A stretch of DNA of 64,000 nucleotides from Pectinatus sottacetonis (GCF_015732155.1 NZ_WIQK01000001.1:1560001-1624000); one strand, 5' to 3'; numbered from the stretch's first letter, positions 18,172 through 29,133 are shown. The notes: a model not told the origin generated them from the sequence alone. Translations and numbers: made by a program.

Positions 18172-18197
18172 GTGCAAATATGGGGGAGTGGTATTTA

Positions 18198-19364
18198 ATG
18201 GGGAAAAAGAAAATTTTTAAGTCAGCGATAATTTCAATGGGAATAATTTTTTCTATACTAGGGGCAGGTTGTGGCAGTAGTAATTCTAACGCAATAAAGG
18301 TAGGCGGGGATCTTGAGTTAACAGGAAATAATGCTTCTTATGGAACATCTGCTGCGAATGGAGCCCAGATAGCTTTTGACGATATTAATGCTGCTGGAGG
18401 GATCAACGGGAAAAAAGTTAAATTTATAAAAGCGGATAATAAGTCGGATCCGGCTGAAGCGGCCAATGCAATAACCAAATTAATAACATCAGATGGGGTA
18501 TCAGTAGTGTTGGGAGCTTGTACTTCGTCAAATACAATGGCAATGGTAAGAATCGCGGAAGATCAAAAAGTTCCAGTGGTGAGTCCATTTTCAACAAATC
18601 CTAAGGTGACTGTAGGTGATAATGGGAAAGTAAATTCGTATATATTCAGAGCATGTTTTATAGATCCTTTCCAAGGTACAGTAATGGGAAATTTTGCCAC
18701 AAAGACATTAAAGGCAAAACGGGTGGCTGTATACATAGATAATAGCTCAGATTATTCTAAAGGGCTGGCACATTTTTTTGAAGAAAGTTTTAAGAAAAAT
18801 GGTGGGGAAATAGTCGATGAAGAAGCTTATTTGCAGAAAGATAGTGATTTCAAAGCTACGTTGACTAAAATTGCTGCATCTAATCCAGATATGATATACG
18901 TACCAGGATATTATGAAGAAGTAGGCAAGATTATTAAACAGGCACGTGATTTGGGAATTACCGTACCTATCTGCGGTGGAGATGGTTGGGACAGCAGCAA
19001 ATTGGTTAAAATTGCTGGAGCGCAAGCCCTCAATAATACTTATTTTACAAATCATTATTCTGTGCAGAACAAAACACCGGAAGCGGATAAATTTATTAAG
19101 GAATATAAGGAAAAATATCAGACAGATCCAGATGCTGCGGCAGTACTAGGCTATGATGCTGCATCCATGATTATTGATGCGGTGAAACGCGCAGGGAGTA
19201 CAGATCCAAAAAAAATAAAAGAAGCAATAGCAGGCATAAAGGATTTGCAGCTTGTAACAGGTAAAATAACCATTGATAAAAATCATAATCCTGTTAAACA
19301 GGCGGTTATAATTGAATTTAAAGATGGAAAACAGATATTTAAACAGGCAGTCAATCCTCAATAA
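18198..19364 (+). CDS. livK: Branched-chain amino-acid ABC transporter substrate-binding lipoprotein
   Basis: A 388-residue periplasmic-binding protein type I (LivJ/LivK family). The N-terminal signal ends in a lipobox, SILGAGCGSS, so the mature protein is a lipoprotein. The family segment IKVGGDLELTGNNASYGTSAANGAQIAFDDINAAGG follows, then PVVSPFSTNP and GYDAASMIIDA. I use the ATG at 18198 with RBS GGGGGAG; an ATG at 18180 would place the RBS inside the gene. No permease or ATPase genes are adjacent, so it stands alone. Ligand could be Leu/Ile/Val or another amino acid. Confidence 0.87.
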   Translation: MGKKKIFKSAIISMGIIFSILGAGCGSSNSNAIKVGGDLELTGNNASYGTSAANGAQIAFDDINAAGGINGKKVKFIKADNKSDPAEAANAITKLITSDGVSVVLGACTSSNTMAMVRIAEDQKVPVVSPFSTNPKVTVGDNGKVNSYIFRACFIDPFQGTVMGNFATKTLKAKRVAVYIDNSSDYSKGLAHFFEESFKKNGGEIVDEEAYLQKDSDFKATLTKIAASNPDMIYVPGYYEEVGKIIKQARDLGITVPICGGDGWDSSKLVKIAGAQALNNTYFTNHYSVQNKTPEADKFIKEYKEKYQTDPDAAAVLGYDAASMIIDAVKRAGSTDPKKIKEAIAGIKDLQLVTGKITIDKNHNPVKQAVIIEFKDGKQIFKQAVNPQ

Positions 19365-19425
19365 GATAAATTTGCAAAGTACAAAACTATAAAAAATTAT
19401 GACCAAAAGCAGGACATAATATGAA

Positions 19426-19471
19426 AAAAAGAGAATGTACACTACAATTAGTAGTGTACATTCTCTTTTTT
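19426..19471 (+). terminator. Terminator after livK-like gene
   Basis: Perfect stem GAGAATGTACACTAC / GTAGTGTACATTCTC with loop AATTA, flanked by A and T tracts. Confidence 0.85.
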
Positions 19472-19639
19472 GTGATCATTCCAGCGAAGGGGATGTTTTT
19501 ATTGAAAAATAAAGCTATTATAACAAAGGGTCCAACTATATTTTATTGACGAACTGTGATTTGTATAATTGCTATAATCTATAGGGGTAATAGTACTAAA
19601 AAATATATAAGGTTCTTTAATGCATATTGCAAAAACATA

Positions 19640-19668
19640 TTGATAATTATTATCAATTATGCTATATT
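19640..19668 (+). promoter_or_regulatory. eno promoter overlapped by a Fur-type box
   Basis: TTGATAATTATTATCAA (19640-19656) is a perfect 8-1-8 palindrome containing TGATAATTATTATCA, an exact match to the 7-1-7 Fur box consensus of Bacillus. Its left half supplies a -35 (TTGATA, 19640-19645) with TATATT at 19663-19668 as -10 and a 17-bp spacer. A bound Fur-family repressor would cover the promoter. Confidence 0.65.
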
Positions 19669-19748
19669 AGAACCAGAAAGAAAATTGTTATTTATTAATA
19701 ATTTCTTAACAGGTTCGCTAAGTTAATTCACAAAGGGAGATGCAATGA

Positions 19749-21053
<1,305 letters not shown>

Positions 21054-21068
21054 TAAAATATAATAAAT

Positions 21069-21126
21069 AAAAATACTCTCTTGTAGTATACTAATAAAAT
21101 CATGTATACAATAAGAGGGTATTTTT
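21069..21126. terminator. Terminator between eno and the amino-acid permease
   Basis: AAAAATACTCTCTTGT...ATAAGAGGGTATTTTT, with an inner GTATAC pair, between convergent genes. Confidence 0.7.
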
Positions 21127-21155
21127 AAATTTCACTAGTTGATTAGTAAAAAAAT

Positions 21156-22517
21156 TTATTGGCGTGAATTTTTTTTTCGGTAATATAATTTATACCAGAG
21201 CATAGGAATTATTATCATAGGAATTCCAACATAAAATACAGAGCGAAGCTCTTTGGTAAATGCCATGACACTCAGGCATAATATTTGTATCCATATGCCA
21301 AATAAAGTCAGATAAGGAAAGAAAGGGGTTTTGTATTTTAATAAGGACACAAGATGTTCTTTTTCCATCTTACGGCGAAATTTATACTGACTCCAGCAGA
21401 TTGATATCCATGCAACAGCACCTGTAAAACCAGATACAGCCAATAAATATGTGTAAGCCAGTGAACTGGTATCATAGGTATATAGAAAAATGATTAGCCA
21501 GCAACCGATTATTGAAACGAAGACAGAGTTCTGTGGCATACCATTTTTGTTGAGTTTTCCCAGCCATTGAGGAGCCATACCTAATTTGGCTAGAGCCTGT
21601 AAAGCACGTCCGCTTCCATAGAGGCCTGAGTTAGAACATGAAATAGCAGCAGTAAGAATAACAAAAGCAAAACAGGCTGCCAGATGATTAAAGCCATATT
21701 CGTGTAAAGCAGCAGAGAAAGGACTTTCCTGTAAACCGGCATGGTTCCACGGAAGAATAGAAATAAGCAAAGATACTGGGATTATATATAGGGCAATTAT
21801 GCGCCAGCAGACATTTCTAACGGCAATAGGGATACTTTTTTCTGGATTTTTGCATTCGCCGGCAGCCAGACCAATGATTTCGGAACCTTGAAAATTGACC
21901 AGAATAATTATCATTGTCATAAAAATTGCCCAGTACCCTTTGGGCGCAAATCCTCCATTATGCAGTAGAATCTGCGTGCCAATATAGTGATTGCCCCAGG
22001 TACCAATACAAATTGTAAAAGCCGTTATACTAAATACTATAAGTGCGATAACTTTTATGAGAGAAAGCCAGAATTCACTTTCACCAAATTTATCTACACT
22101 AAAAATGTTTATAAATGTAATTATTAAACCAAAGAATATTGCCCAGCTTACTTGTCCGACACCAGGAATAAAGTTATGCATTATAATTCCGGCTGCGATC
22201 ATTTCAGAAGGGACATAAGCAATCCAATTAAGCCAATAAGCCCAGCCTACCCCGCAAGCCCATATAGGCGAAATGAATTCGTTGGCATAATTTACAAATG
22301 AGCCTGATATGGGTTTAGCTACAGCTAATTCGGCCAAACACAGCATAACACAGAATACAATTAGCCCCCCCAATAAATAAGCTAAAATGGCAGCCGGACC
22401 AGCTTTTTCCAATATGTAGCCTGTACCGAGAAAATAACCACTGCCGATAATCCCTCCCAAAGAAATTAACTGTAAATGTCTGGCTTTTAGTCCACGATGC
22501 ATAGTCGGTTCAGTCAT
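21156..22517 (-). CDS. APC-superfamily amino acid permease (AAT family)
   Basis: A 453-residue, 12-helix amino acid/H+ symporter. The N-terminal signature LKARHLQLISLGGIIGSGYFLGTG and the helix-3/4 segment PISGSFVNYANEFISPIWACGVGW are typical of the LysP/AnsP/ProY group, as is FQGSEIIGLAAGECKNPEKSIP. The substrate cannot be assigned. It is transcribed alone and convergently with eno. Confidence 0.87.
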   Translation of the reverse strand: MTEPTMHRGLKARHLQLISLGGIIGSGYFLGTGYILEKAGPAAILAYLLGGLIVFCVMLCLAELAVAKPISGSFVNYANEFISPIWACGVGWAYWLNWIAYVPSEMIAAGIIMHNFIPGVGQVSWAIFFGLIITFINIFSVDKFGESEFWLSLIKVIALIVFSITAFTICIGTWGNHYIGTQILLHNGGFAPKGYWAIFMTMIIILVNFQGSEIIGLAAGECKNPEKSIPIAVRNVCWRIIALYIIPVSLLISILPWNHAGLQESPFSAALHEYGFNHLAACFAFVILTAAISCSNSGLYGSGRALQALAKLGMAPQWLGKLNKNGMPQNSVFVSIIGCWLIIFLYTYDTSSLAYTYLLAVSGFTGAVAWISICWSQYKFRRKMEKEHLVSLLKYKTPFFPYLTLFGIWIQILCLSVMAFTKELRSVFYVGIPMIIIPMLWYKLYYRKKNSRQ

Positions 22518-22772
22518 TATTACTACACGATCCTTCCGAGTAGATTAAAAAATATAAAATTAAATTGCAAATGAATTATAATTATAAAGTACAATTGAGA
22601 TGATACTACAAAAGTATAAAATTTGCTATAAAAATTTATGTTTATTACGGGACTTTATTTTTTTGTAAAATTTGCTATAATTATAAACTATGGCAATTTT
22701 TTATACAGGGAAAATTGTTCGTAGATATTATTAATTGAAATTTTTCATATATTTAAATGAATGGAGACGGAT

Positions 22773-23408
22773 ATGCTGAAGTATAAAACAATAGATTCGT
22801 GTATGATTGCTGATTATAACATTAATAAATCACGTTTTATAGCACATGTAAAACGTACTACGACAGAAGAACATGCGGAAGAATATATTGAACAACTAAG
22901 AAAAAAATATTGGGATGCCAATCATAATTGTGCAGCATATATCATTGGAGGAGAAAAGGAAAAGCAGAAGGCTTATGATGACGGGGAGCCTTCAGGTACT
23001 GCCGGTATGCCGATACTTGATGTTTTACAAAAAAAAGATCTGTCAGATATTACTGTAGTGGTAACGCGTTACTTTGGTGGAATTAAACTGGGCGCAAGCG
23101 GATTGATACGGGCATATGGACATAGTGCCTCTTTAGTGTTATCAAAGGCACTTATTGTTGAACGTACACCATTCGAAAAAATAAAGATAAATTTTAAGTA
23201 TTCCCTTTTAGGGGCAATGGAAAATTATTGTCATAAAAATAATATACGTATACTAAATAAAATTTATAGTGATGGTGTAGAATTCACTATTTTAGCTATT
23301 ACAGAAAATTATGAAAATATTACCCAATCTGTATTGGATATAGCAGCAGGTACTTGCAGGATTATTAAGCTAGGCGAATTTTATTTTGATGTACCTGTCG
23401 CTGAATAG
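22773..23408 (+). CDS. YigZ/IMPACT family protein
   Basis: A 211-residue YigZ-type protein with the UPF0029 N-terminal domain: NKSRFIAHVKRT, NCAAYIIGG, DDGEPSGTAGMPIL and VVVTRYFGGIKLGASGLIRAY are family hallmarks. A C-terminal DUF1949-like ferredoxin fold follows. The eukaryotic relative IMPACT regulates GCN2; the bacterial role is unclear. I choose the ATG at 22773, which has GGAG upstream, over 22761, which overlaps that RBS. Confidence 0.9.
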   Translation: MLKYKTIDSCMIADYNINKSRFIAHVKRTTTEEHAEEYIEQLRKKYWDANHNCAAYIIGGEKEKQKAYDDGEPSGTAGMPILDVLQKKDLSDITVVVTRYFGGIKLGASGLIRAYGHSASLVLSKALIVERTPFEKIKINFKYSLLGAMENYCHKNNIRILNKIYSDGVEFTILAITENYENITQSVLDIAAGTCRIIKLGEFYFDVPVAE

Positions 23409-23413
23409 ATATA

Positions 23414-23449
23414 AAAAACGGAACTGTCATATGTAACAGTTCCGTTTTT
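23414..23449. terminator. Bidirectional terminator after yigZ-like gene
   Basis: AAAAACGGAACTGT pairs with its complement across a 7-nt loop and has A and T tracts on both sides. Confidence 0.8.
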
Positions 23450-23469
23450 AGTGCATTTAAAAGTTGTAA

Positions 23470-23967
23470 CTAGTCTTCATAAGCCGCTTTGATTTCAGCA
23501 AAATACATAGTATGCCAGTCATTATCCTTATACCAGCGGGCAGCTTCTCCCACATCCATTTTTTCTGGCAGCATATTCTGCTTGTAAAGAACAGTGCATT
23601 CTAAATGAAGGCCAGCTCCAGCAATTACTGGTGTATTAATTTTTTGTCCGTTTTGTGCAGATAATCCAGCAGCCTTGAACTTGTCAAGATCCCGGCCTGA
23701 TTTTGTGCCGCACAAACTCAGCGCGGTTTTCATATCATGTGTAGGGATACTTATAGTAAATTCATTACTTTTTTCTAGAAGTGACCATGTGTAGCGTGAT
23801 TTTCTTACCATAGCAGTAAAAACAGGCTTGGACCACATAACACCTATAGAACCCCAGCCAATAGCCATAGTATTAATTTTACCATCATATGCGGTAGTTA
23901 AAAATACACTGGGAGGGAGAGCCTGGGTGATTTTGTCTGCAATTTTCAGTGGATTTACAGGTTTCAA
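23470..23967 (-). CDS. Flavin reductase-like FMN-binding split-barrel protein
   Basis: A 165-residue flavoredoxin/flavin reductase-like protein. The FMN-binding split barrel is marked by SVFLTTAYDGKINTMAIGWGSIGVMWSKPVFTAMVRKSRYTW and NEFTISIP. Members bind FMN and transfer electrons or reduce flavin; partner unknown. It is separate from serC by ~120 bp. Confidence 0.83.
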   Translation of the reverse strand: MKPVNPLKIADKITQALPPSVFLTTAYDGKINTMAIGWGSIGVMWSKPVFTAMVRKSRYTWSLLEKSNEFTISIPTHDMKTALSLCGTKSGRDLDKFKAAGLSAQNGQKINTPVIAGAGLHLECTVLYKQNMLPEKMDVGEAARWYKDNDWHTMYFAEIKAAYED

Positions 23968-24086
23968 AATAATAACATCCTTTCATTACTAATAAACGAT
24001 ATAAAATAATAGTAATATAAATTAATTCTAATAATTTATATTACTATTATTATAACATTTATGTCTAGAATCATAAAAAAAATTTT

Positions 24087-25175
24087 TTAGTTGTTTTTTT
24101 GAAATTCAACCATGAAATCTGCCAGACATTTTACGCCTTCATAAGGCATTGCATTATAGATAGAAGCGCGCAGGCCGCCAACAGACCGATGTCCCTTTAT
24201 ACCACATAATTGTTTTTCTTTTGCTTTGGCAATAAATTTAGCTTCTAATTCTTCTGAAGGCAAGCGGAAAGTGACATTCATGAAGGAACGGCTGTCTTTT
24301 TCGGCGTGGCCTCTGTAGAAATTATTACTGTTATCAATGATATCATATAATAAAGCAGCTTTTTTGGCATTCTTTTCCGCCATAACAGATAATCCACCTT
24401 GTTTTTTTATCCAGGCAGCTACTTTTCCTACGAAATAAATACCAAATGCAGGAGGAGTATTATATAAGGAATTCTTTTTGCTGTAAGTATTATAGCGGAA
24501 CATAGTAGGAATATTCTCCGGACTGTTTTCTATAAATGATTTTTTAACTACAACTAAGGCGACTCCGGCAGGACCAAGATTTTTTTGAACACCGGCATAG
24601 ATAAGGGAAAATTTGTTGAAATCCAAAGGACGAGAAAGCATATCAGAGGACATATCCGCGATGAGCGGAATACTGCTAGTTTCCGGAATATAATGATATT
24701 CCGTGCCATAAATGGTATTATTATAACATATATGAAGATAGGCAGCATCATCACCTAGTTTAATGTCAGACTGTTTAGGAATATTACGGAAGTCATTTTC
24801 TTTACTGGAAGCAGCTATGGCACCAACACCTTGTATTTCGGCTTCTTTAAAAGCTTTAGTAGAAAAACTGCCTGATAGAACATAATTTCCCTTTTTACCA
24901 TTTAAAGCGAAATTCATAGGAACCATAGCAAACTCAGTACTGGCTCCACCCTGAATGAACAAAACATCATAATCATCGCCTAGCCCCATAAGCTCTTTTA
25001 TATCGGCTTTAGCCTGATTGTGAACTTGTTCGTATTCTTTGGAGCGATGACTTATTTCAATGATGGACATTCCGCTGTTGTCAAAATTTAAGAATTCTTT
25101 TTGTGTTTCCTTTAATACTTCCAAGGGCATAGTTGCAGGCCCTGGATTAAAATTGTATACACGATTTGCTTCCAC
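24087..25175 (-). CDS. serC: Phosphoserine aminotransferase
   Basis: A 362-residue PLP enzyme of serine (and pyridoxine) synthesis. N-terminal VYNFNPGPATMPLEVL, the FIQGGASTEFAMVPMN block, and the PLP lysine in LIYAGVQKNLGPAGVALVVV are diagnostic; C-terminal CGIKGHRSVGGLRASIYNAMP matches too. I start on GTG at 25175 with GGAGG at 8 nt; the TTG at 25190 overlaps the RBS. serA is not adjacent. Confidence 0.93.
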   Translation of the reverse strand: MEANRVYNFNPGPATMPLEVLKETQKEFLNFDNSGMSIIEISHRSKEYEQVHNQAKADIKELMGLGDDYDVLFIQGGASTEFAMVPMNFALNGKKGNYVLSGSFSTKAFKEAEIQGVGAIAASSKENDFRNIPKQSDIKLGDDAAYLHICYNNTIYGTEYHYIPETSSIPLIADMSSDMLSRPLDFNKFSLIYAGVQKNLGPAGVALVVVKKSFIENSPENIPTMFRYNTYSKKNSLYNTPPAFGIYFVGKVAAWIKKQGGLSVMAEKNAKKAALLYDIIDNSNNFYRGHAEKDSRSFMNVTFRLPSEELEAKFIAKAKEKQLCGIKGHRSVGGLRASIYNAMPYEGVKCLADFMVEFQKNN

Positions 25176-25333
25176 TAAAAAAACCTCCAAATAATTCCAT
25201 CTAAAAAACGAAAAGTTAAAATTAACGAATTTATCAATACATAATTTTACGCTAATAAAGTAATATCGTCAAGAAAAAGAACCAAGTGTGTTTTTTATAT
25301 CGCATTTTAATATAAAACACCTTATAATAATGG

Positions 25334-25381
25334 AAGGGACTATTATGAAGCATAATGGTAATATGCCTCATACAGTCCCTT
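25334..25381. repeat. Dispersed hairpin repeat, copy B
   Basis: AAGGGACT...ATTATGA pairs with TCAT.ACAGTCCCTT around an inner GCATAATGGTAATATGC hairpin. Shorter than copies A, C and D but with the same GGGACT/AGTCCC ends. It lies between serC and queF and could serve as a leader hairpin or terminator. Confidence 0.5.
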
Positions 25382-25469
25382 CTGAATATAATTATATTAT
25401 GGATATGCAGTACACAGATAAGTGAATAAAGAACAATATAGATATAATCTGATAGGAGTTGTTATAAAA

Positions 25470-25958
25470 ATGACAAAAGAAACAAATTCTCTGACACTGC
25501 TAGGAAAGAAAAATGTAAAATACGGCTATAATTATACTCCTGAAGTATTGGAAACTTTTGCCAATAAACATCCTGACCGTGATTACTGGGTAAAATTCAA
25601 TTGTCCTGAATTTACAAGCCTTTGTCCTATAACAGGACAGCCGGATTTTGCGACTATTTACATTTCATATATTCCTGATAAAATTATGGTAGAGAGCAAG
25701 TCATTAAAACTTTATTTAGTCAGTTTCAGAAATCATGGTGCATTCCATGAAGACGTGATAAATATAATAATGGATGACTTAATAGATTTGCTGCAACCAA
25801 GATATATAGAAATATGGGGCAAATTTCTGCCACGCGGTGGTATTTCAATAGATCCATATGTAAATTATGGACAGGTTGACAGCAAGTATAGTGAAATTGC
25901 TAAACAGCGGTTTATACAGCATGATCTGAATGGAATGGATAAAATTGATAATAGATAA
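25470..25958 (+). CDS. queF: NADPH-dependent 7-cyano-7-deazaguanine reductase (preQ0 reductase)
   Basis: A 162-residue unimodular QueF that reduces preQ0 to preQ1 for queuosine tRNA modification. The catalytic Cys52 and Asp59 lie in [13 protein letters not shown], matching B. subtilis Cys55/Asp62, and the QueF motif [20 protein letters not shown] follows. I start at the ATG at 25470 (AGGAG upstream) rather than an upstream start at 25422. No other que gene is adjacent, and no preQ1 riboswitch is recognisable in the leader. Confidence 0.93.
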   Translation: MTKETNSLTLLGKKNVKYGYNYTPEVLETFANKHPDRDYWVKFNCPEFTSLCPITGQPDFATIYISYIPDKIMVESKSLKLYLVSFRNHGAFHEDVINIIMDDLIDLLQPRYIEIWGKFLPRGGISIDPYVNYGQVDSKYSEIAKQRFIQHDLNGMDKIDNR

Positions 25959-25994
25959 TAGAATATCTATTATTACAGAACATACCAAACCGAT

Positions 25995-26027
25995 AAATGC
26001 GTTTGCCATTGCTGGGGAAACGCATTT
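25995..26027. terminator. Terminator between queF and HD-GYP gene
   Basis: AAATGCGTTT...AAACGCATTTT hairpin between convergent genes. Confidence 0.6.
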
Positions 26028-26033
26028 TAATCG

Positions 26034-27107
26034 TTATTTGGGATTGTATTCTATTATTTTGACATTGTTGTTCCCATGTTCTTCGTTTAGATTTAATACG
26101 GTATTATCATCTATCCTGATAATGGGCAGAGACGAATAGCCAGCTGGATAATATACAACGCGACCCCGCCTGCCATCATTAAGGCCAACCATAGAACCTA
26201 GAAAGGAATTTTGAATATTGGAAATAAATGGGACACAGACCTGAGCATCAAGGGTAGAGAACATATTATTACCAATTATGCCAACTGCATCAAAAGGGGT
26301 TTGCTTTACTTCGCCTTCGCGTTCTGTAGTAATATTGTCATATAAGTTGGCAATCATTATAATGCGGGCATATTCATGTATTTCACTACCGCTGATGCCG
26401 AAAGGTTCACCCGTTCCATCTATTGATTCGTGATGCTGCAGGGCAGCCGCCCGGACACCTTCTGAAATATTGCTTTTACCAGACAGTATTTTTTGGCCAT
26501 TTATTGTATGCTGTATATATATTTCATATTCTTCTGGGGTTAAAGACTGGGGGCGTCTGTTAATAATTTTTTTCGGTAACATCGTTTTCCCTATATCATG
26601 TAAAAAACCTGCCAATATAAGATCGTTGATTTTATTTTCACTGAAACGCAGCCATTTACCAATTACTCCGGCCATTATAGAAACACGGACAGAATGATGA
26701 TAAATGTTATCACTCATATTGCTTAAAGTATATAGATAATCGATGACACCGCTTTCCTTAATTATGGGCATTAAAGAATTTTTTACTTCTTTACTTGTCG
26801 ATTCAATTGACTTGTCCTTGCCTTGAGCAATGTTGTTGAAAAGTTCAGTAGCTTCTGCAATAATATCATTGTATTTTTTTACAAAAGCATTTTCTTTGTT
26901 GAACATTATTTCTACAGCACGGTAGTTATTGCTTAGGTCAAAGCCATCTCTTACATAGGCAAAAGGAATATTTAAATATTTCAATCGGGTTATATGGGCA
27001 TGAGTCAGCATGGTTCCACCTGATAAAATTACTACCATTTTATCATTAAGAATCGTTTGACCTAGAGTCATCCCTGGCAGTAATTGGTCGATAGATATCT
27101 TTTTCAC
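26034..27107 (-). CDS. HD-GYP-type signalling domain protein (variant GYP motif)
   Basis: A 357-residue protein with a C-terminal HD-GYP domain (residues ~120-310), the c-di-GMP phosphodiesterase family. Visible motifs are HSVRVSIMAG, FLHDIGKTMLP (HD pair plus GKTMLP), QHTINGQKIL, and ALQHHESIDGTGEPFG. The canonical HHExxDGxGYP reads GTGEP, with Glu for Tyr. Metal ligands appear intact, but activity and nucleotide specificity are uncertain. The N-terminal ~110 residues resemble the leader domain of many clostridial HD-GYP proteins and carry no recognised sensor. RBS AGGAGG. Confidence 0.85.
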   Translation of the reverse strand: MKKISIDQLLPGMTLGQTILNDKMVVILSGGTMLTHAHITRLKYLNIPFAYVRDGFDLSNNYRAVEIMFNKENAFVKKYNDIIAEATELFNNIAQGKDKSIESTSKEVKNSLMPIIKESGVIDYLYTLSNMSDNIYHHSVRVSIMAGVIGKWLRFSENKINDLILAGFLHDIGKTMLPKKIINRRPQSLTPEEYEIYIQHTINGQKILSGKSNISEGVRAAALQHHESIDGTGEPFGISGSEIHEYARIIMIANLYDNITTEREGEVKQTPFDAVGIIGNNMFSTLDAQVCVPFISNIQNSFLGSMVGLNDGRRGRVVYYPAGYSSLPIIRIDDNTVLNLNEEHGNNNVKIIEYNPK

Positions 27108-27240
27108 TTATATACCTCCTTGTGTAGTCATTCGATATCCGAATGTATATATTATATATTCTTTGTATAATTTTTAAATCCTACTTTAAAAAAAATTAAA
27201 TCTTTTGCTTGATAAAATAATTTAGATAGGGAGTGTTGAT

Positions 27241-27813
27241 ATGTTACAAATATATACGGGAAATGGAAAGGGAAAAACAACAGCAGCAATAGGATTGTCA
27301 ATAAGAGCAATTGGTGCGGGAATGAATGTTTATTTTGCCCAGTTTATGAAAAGCCTTGCATATAGTGAACAGAAAATTTTGCAGAAATTACCGGGAATAA
27401 CATTAAAAACAAGTGGAAAACCATATTTTATAGCCGAAGAAGGAATGGTGGATAAGGAAAAAATAAAAAAAGAGTGGGGTGAGGATATTGTTGTATTTCC
27501 TAAAAATAATCCACCAGCAGATTACATTAAATTAGTCAGAAATGGTATAGATGAAGTAAAAAAAGCTGTTTTATCTTCTAAATATAATCTTATCATTTTG
27601 GACGAAATTAATGTGGCATTATTTTTCGGTTTAGTAAATCAGGCAGAAGTTGAACAATTACTGAATAGTATTCCCCATAATATAGAAGTAGTGTGTACAG
27701 GAAGAAATGCACCGGATTGGCTTATACAAAGAGCAGATTTGGTTACAGAAATGAAACTAGTAAAACATTACTTTGACAAGGGCATTATGGGACGAAAGGG
27801 TATTGAAGACTAA
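27241..27813 (+). CDS. cobO: Cob(I)alamin adenosyltransferase (CobO/BtuR type)
   Basis: A 190-residue P-loop enzyme that adenosylates corrinoids to make coenzyme B12. The nucleotide-binding loop YTGNGKGKTTAAIG (residues 5-18), LIILDEINVALFFGL and VVCTGRNAPDWLIQRADLVTEM are conserved CobA/BtuR segments. RBS GGGAG precedes the ATG. The enzyme would supply AdoCbl, the ligand of the riboswitch at 1081-1240. It is unlinked to cbiDET at 40-42 kb. Confidence 0.87.
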   Translation: MLQIYTGNGKGKTTAAIGLSIRAIGAGMNVYFAQFMKSLAYSEQKILQKLPGITLKTSGKPYFIAEEGMVDKEKIKKEWGEDIVVFPKNNPPADYIKLVRNGIDEVKKAVLSSKYNLIILDEINVALFFGLVNQAEVEQLLNSIPHNIEVVCTGRNAPDWLIQRADLVTEMKLVKHYFDKGIMGRKGIED

Positions 27814-27840
27814 ATAGGCAGTATATTTTCCCTAAAACAA

Positions 27841-29133
27841 TTAAAATACCAGGATTTTTTGTAAATCAGGCTGTAGTTTTATACTGTTATATAAAACTGC
27901 TTCGACTGGAGTAAGTGATACTGTATTAGTTGCCGCAGAAATAACAGTTATGAGCCGATTGGTATGGGTATTGTATATAGTATAGGAAATTGATGTGTAA
28001 TAGCTGTTTTTCACATATTTTTGCCGGGCTATGACAATGTCTGTATTGACTATATATTTGCAGCTGAGGGGGAGGATAAGGGGCGTTTTTCCACTTGTCC
28101 AGCAGGAACCCTTGATATAGTGATGGGTAGTGTCTGCGAGAGCCAAACATATATACTTATCTATGTTTTCTTTATATTGTTCGGTAGAAATATGAAACGA
28201 TGGGGCAGTATAAATGACCTTAGCTGTAGATAATAAATCATTTAAGGGAGGCTTCTGTTTATTTTGATAATATCTACGCAGGGCCATATCTACATACAGG
28301 AGAATTCGGTGGTGCAGTTTATTATCATATGATTCTACGGGAAAATATTTTATTTCCCTGCCGAAAAGTTTATAATGTGAATTAAATATCTGGGCTAGAT
28401 TTCGTACGGAATCACCTGACATGACAATTCTTAATAAGTTTATTTTTGAACCGTAAATTTTGGCAAACGCTTCATTGCCGATAGCTGGGGAACCAAAAGT
28501 AATAACACTTATTTGGGTCGGACTTATTCCTAAATTGGTGAGTTTGACAGCAGTAAGTATTGCAGCGGCACCGCCAAGACTATGCCCGGTGATATAAAGA
28601 TGGGCATTGTGGTCTTTTTTTAGCAAATGCACTAATGATTGTCCTAACGTTTTCCCTTGAAATTTTTCGGTAAAAAAAGCTTCATCCACATATTTATTAA
28701 AGCCACTATGCACCATAGGAATAACAGCATCTTTTTGCTGCTTATTTAAAACAGCTGATGTTGATTTTTTATTTTGCGGAAAAGGTATAAGCGATATTTT
28801 TATATCACTTGTTATATCATTATAATCACTGGTACCTCTTATTGCTAATATATAGGAATTTTCGTTCTTTTTAAAATTATTATTATAGGCCAGGAAAAAC
28901 TTTTGCGAAAGATTATTTCCTGGTTTATCAAATGATTCAAAATGCCAACCATAAACAGATAGTGTTTTTTTGGCAAGACTGCTGAATTCGTCATCATAGG
29001 CAGCCATGGACATCAAAGAACATATGTATTGTGCTTTATAGCTGACGTGGTTTTGGGCAGATGTATACTTGGGAATAATGAGCAACAGAAAAATAATTAT
29101 GGGATTAGCAAATAAACATTTCTTTTTTAGCAT
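27841..29133 (-). CDS. Secreted class-3-like lipase, alpha/beta hydrolase
   Basis: A 430-residue protein with an N-terminal signal sequence (hydrophobic residues ~11-21, TSAQ cleavage-like site), so exported. The lipase class 3 domain has the nucleophile elbow GHSLGG (Ser185), a likely Asp241 in SGDSVRN, and His274 in NKLHHR, a complete triad. The C-terminal ~130 residues are not recognised. It is convergent with cobO, with a 27-bp gap. Confidence 0.82.
   Translation of the reverse strand: MLKKKCLFANPIIIFLLLIIPKYTSAQNHVSYKAQYICSLMSMAAYDDEFSSLAKKTLSVYGWHFESFDKPGNNLSQKFFLAYNNNFKKNENSYILAIRGTSDYNDITSDIKISLIPFPQNKKSTSAVLNKQQKDAVIPMVHSGFNKYVDEAFFTEKFQGKTLGQSLVHLLKKDHNAHLYITGHSLGGAAAILTAVKLTNLGISPTQISVITFGSPAIGNEAFAKIYGSKINLLRIVMSGDSVRNLAQIFNSHYKLFGREIKYFPVESYDNKLHHRILLYVDMALRRYYQNKQKPPLNDLLSTAKVIYTAPSFHISTEQYKENIDKYICLALADTTHHYIKGSCWTSGKTPLILPLSCKYIVNTDIVIARQKYVKNSYYTSISYTIYNTHTNRLITVISAATNTVSLTPVEAVLYNSIKLQPDLQKILVF

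Noticed and set aside
25395-25470. Possible preQ1 riboswitch before queF
   Set aside because: No preQ1-I or preQ1-II core sequence or pseudoknot-like pairing found.
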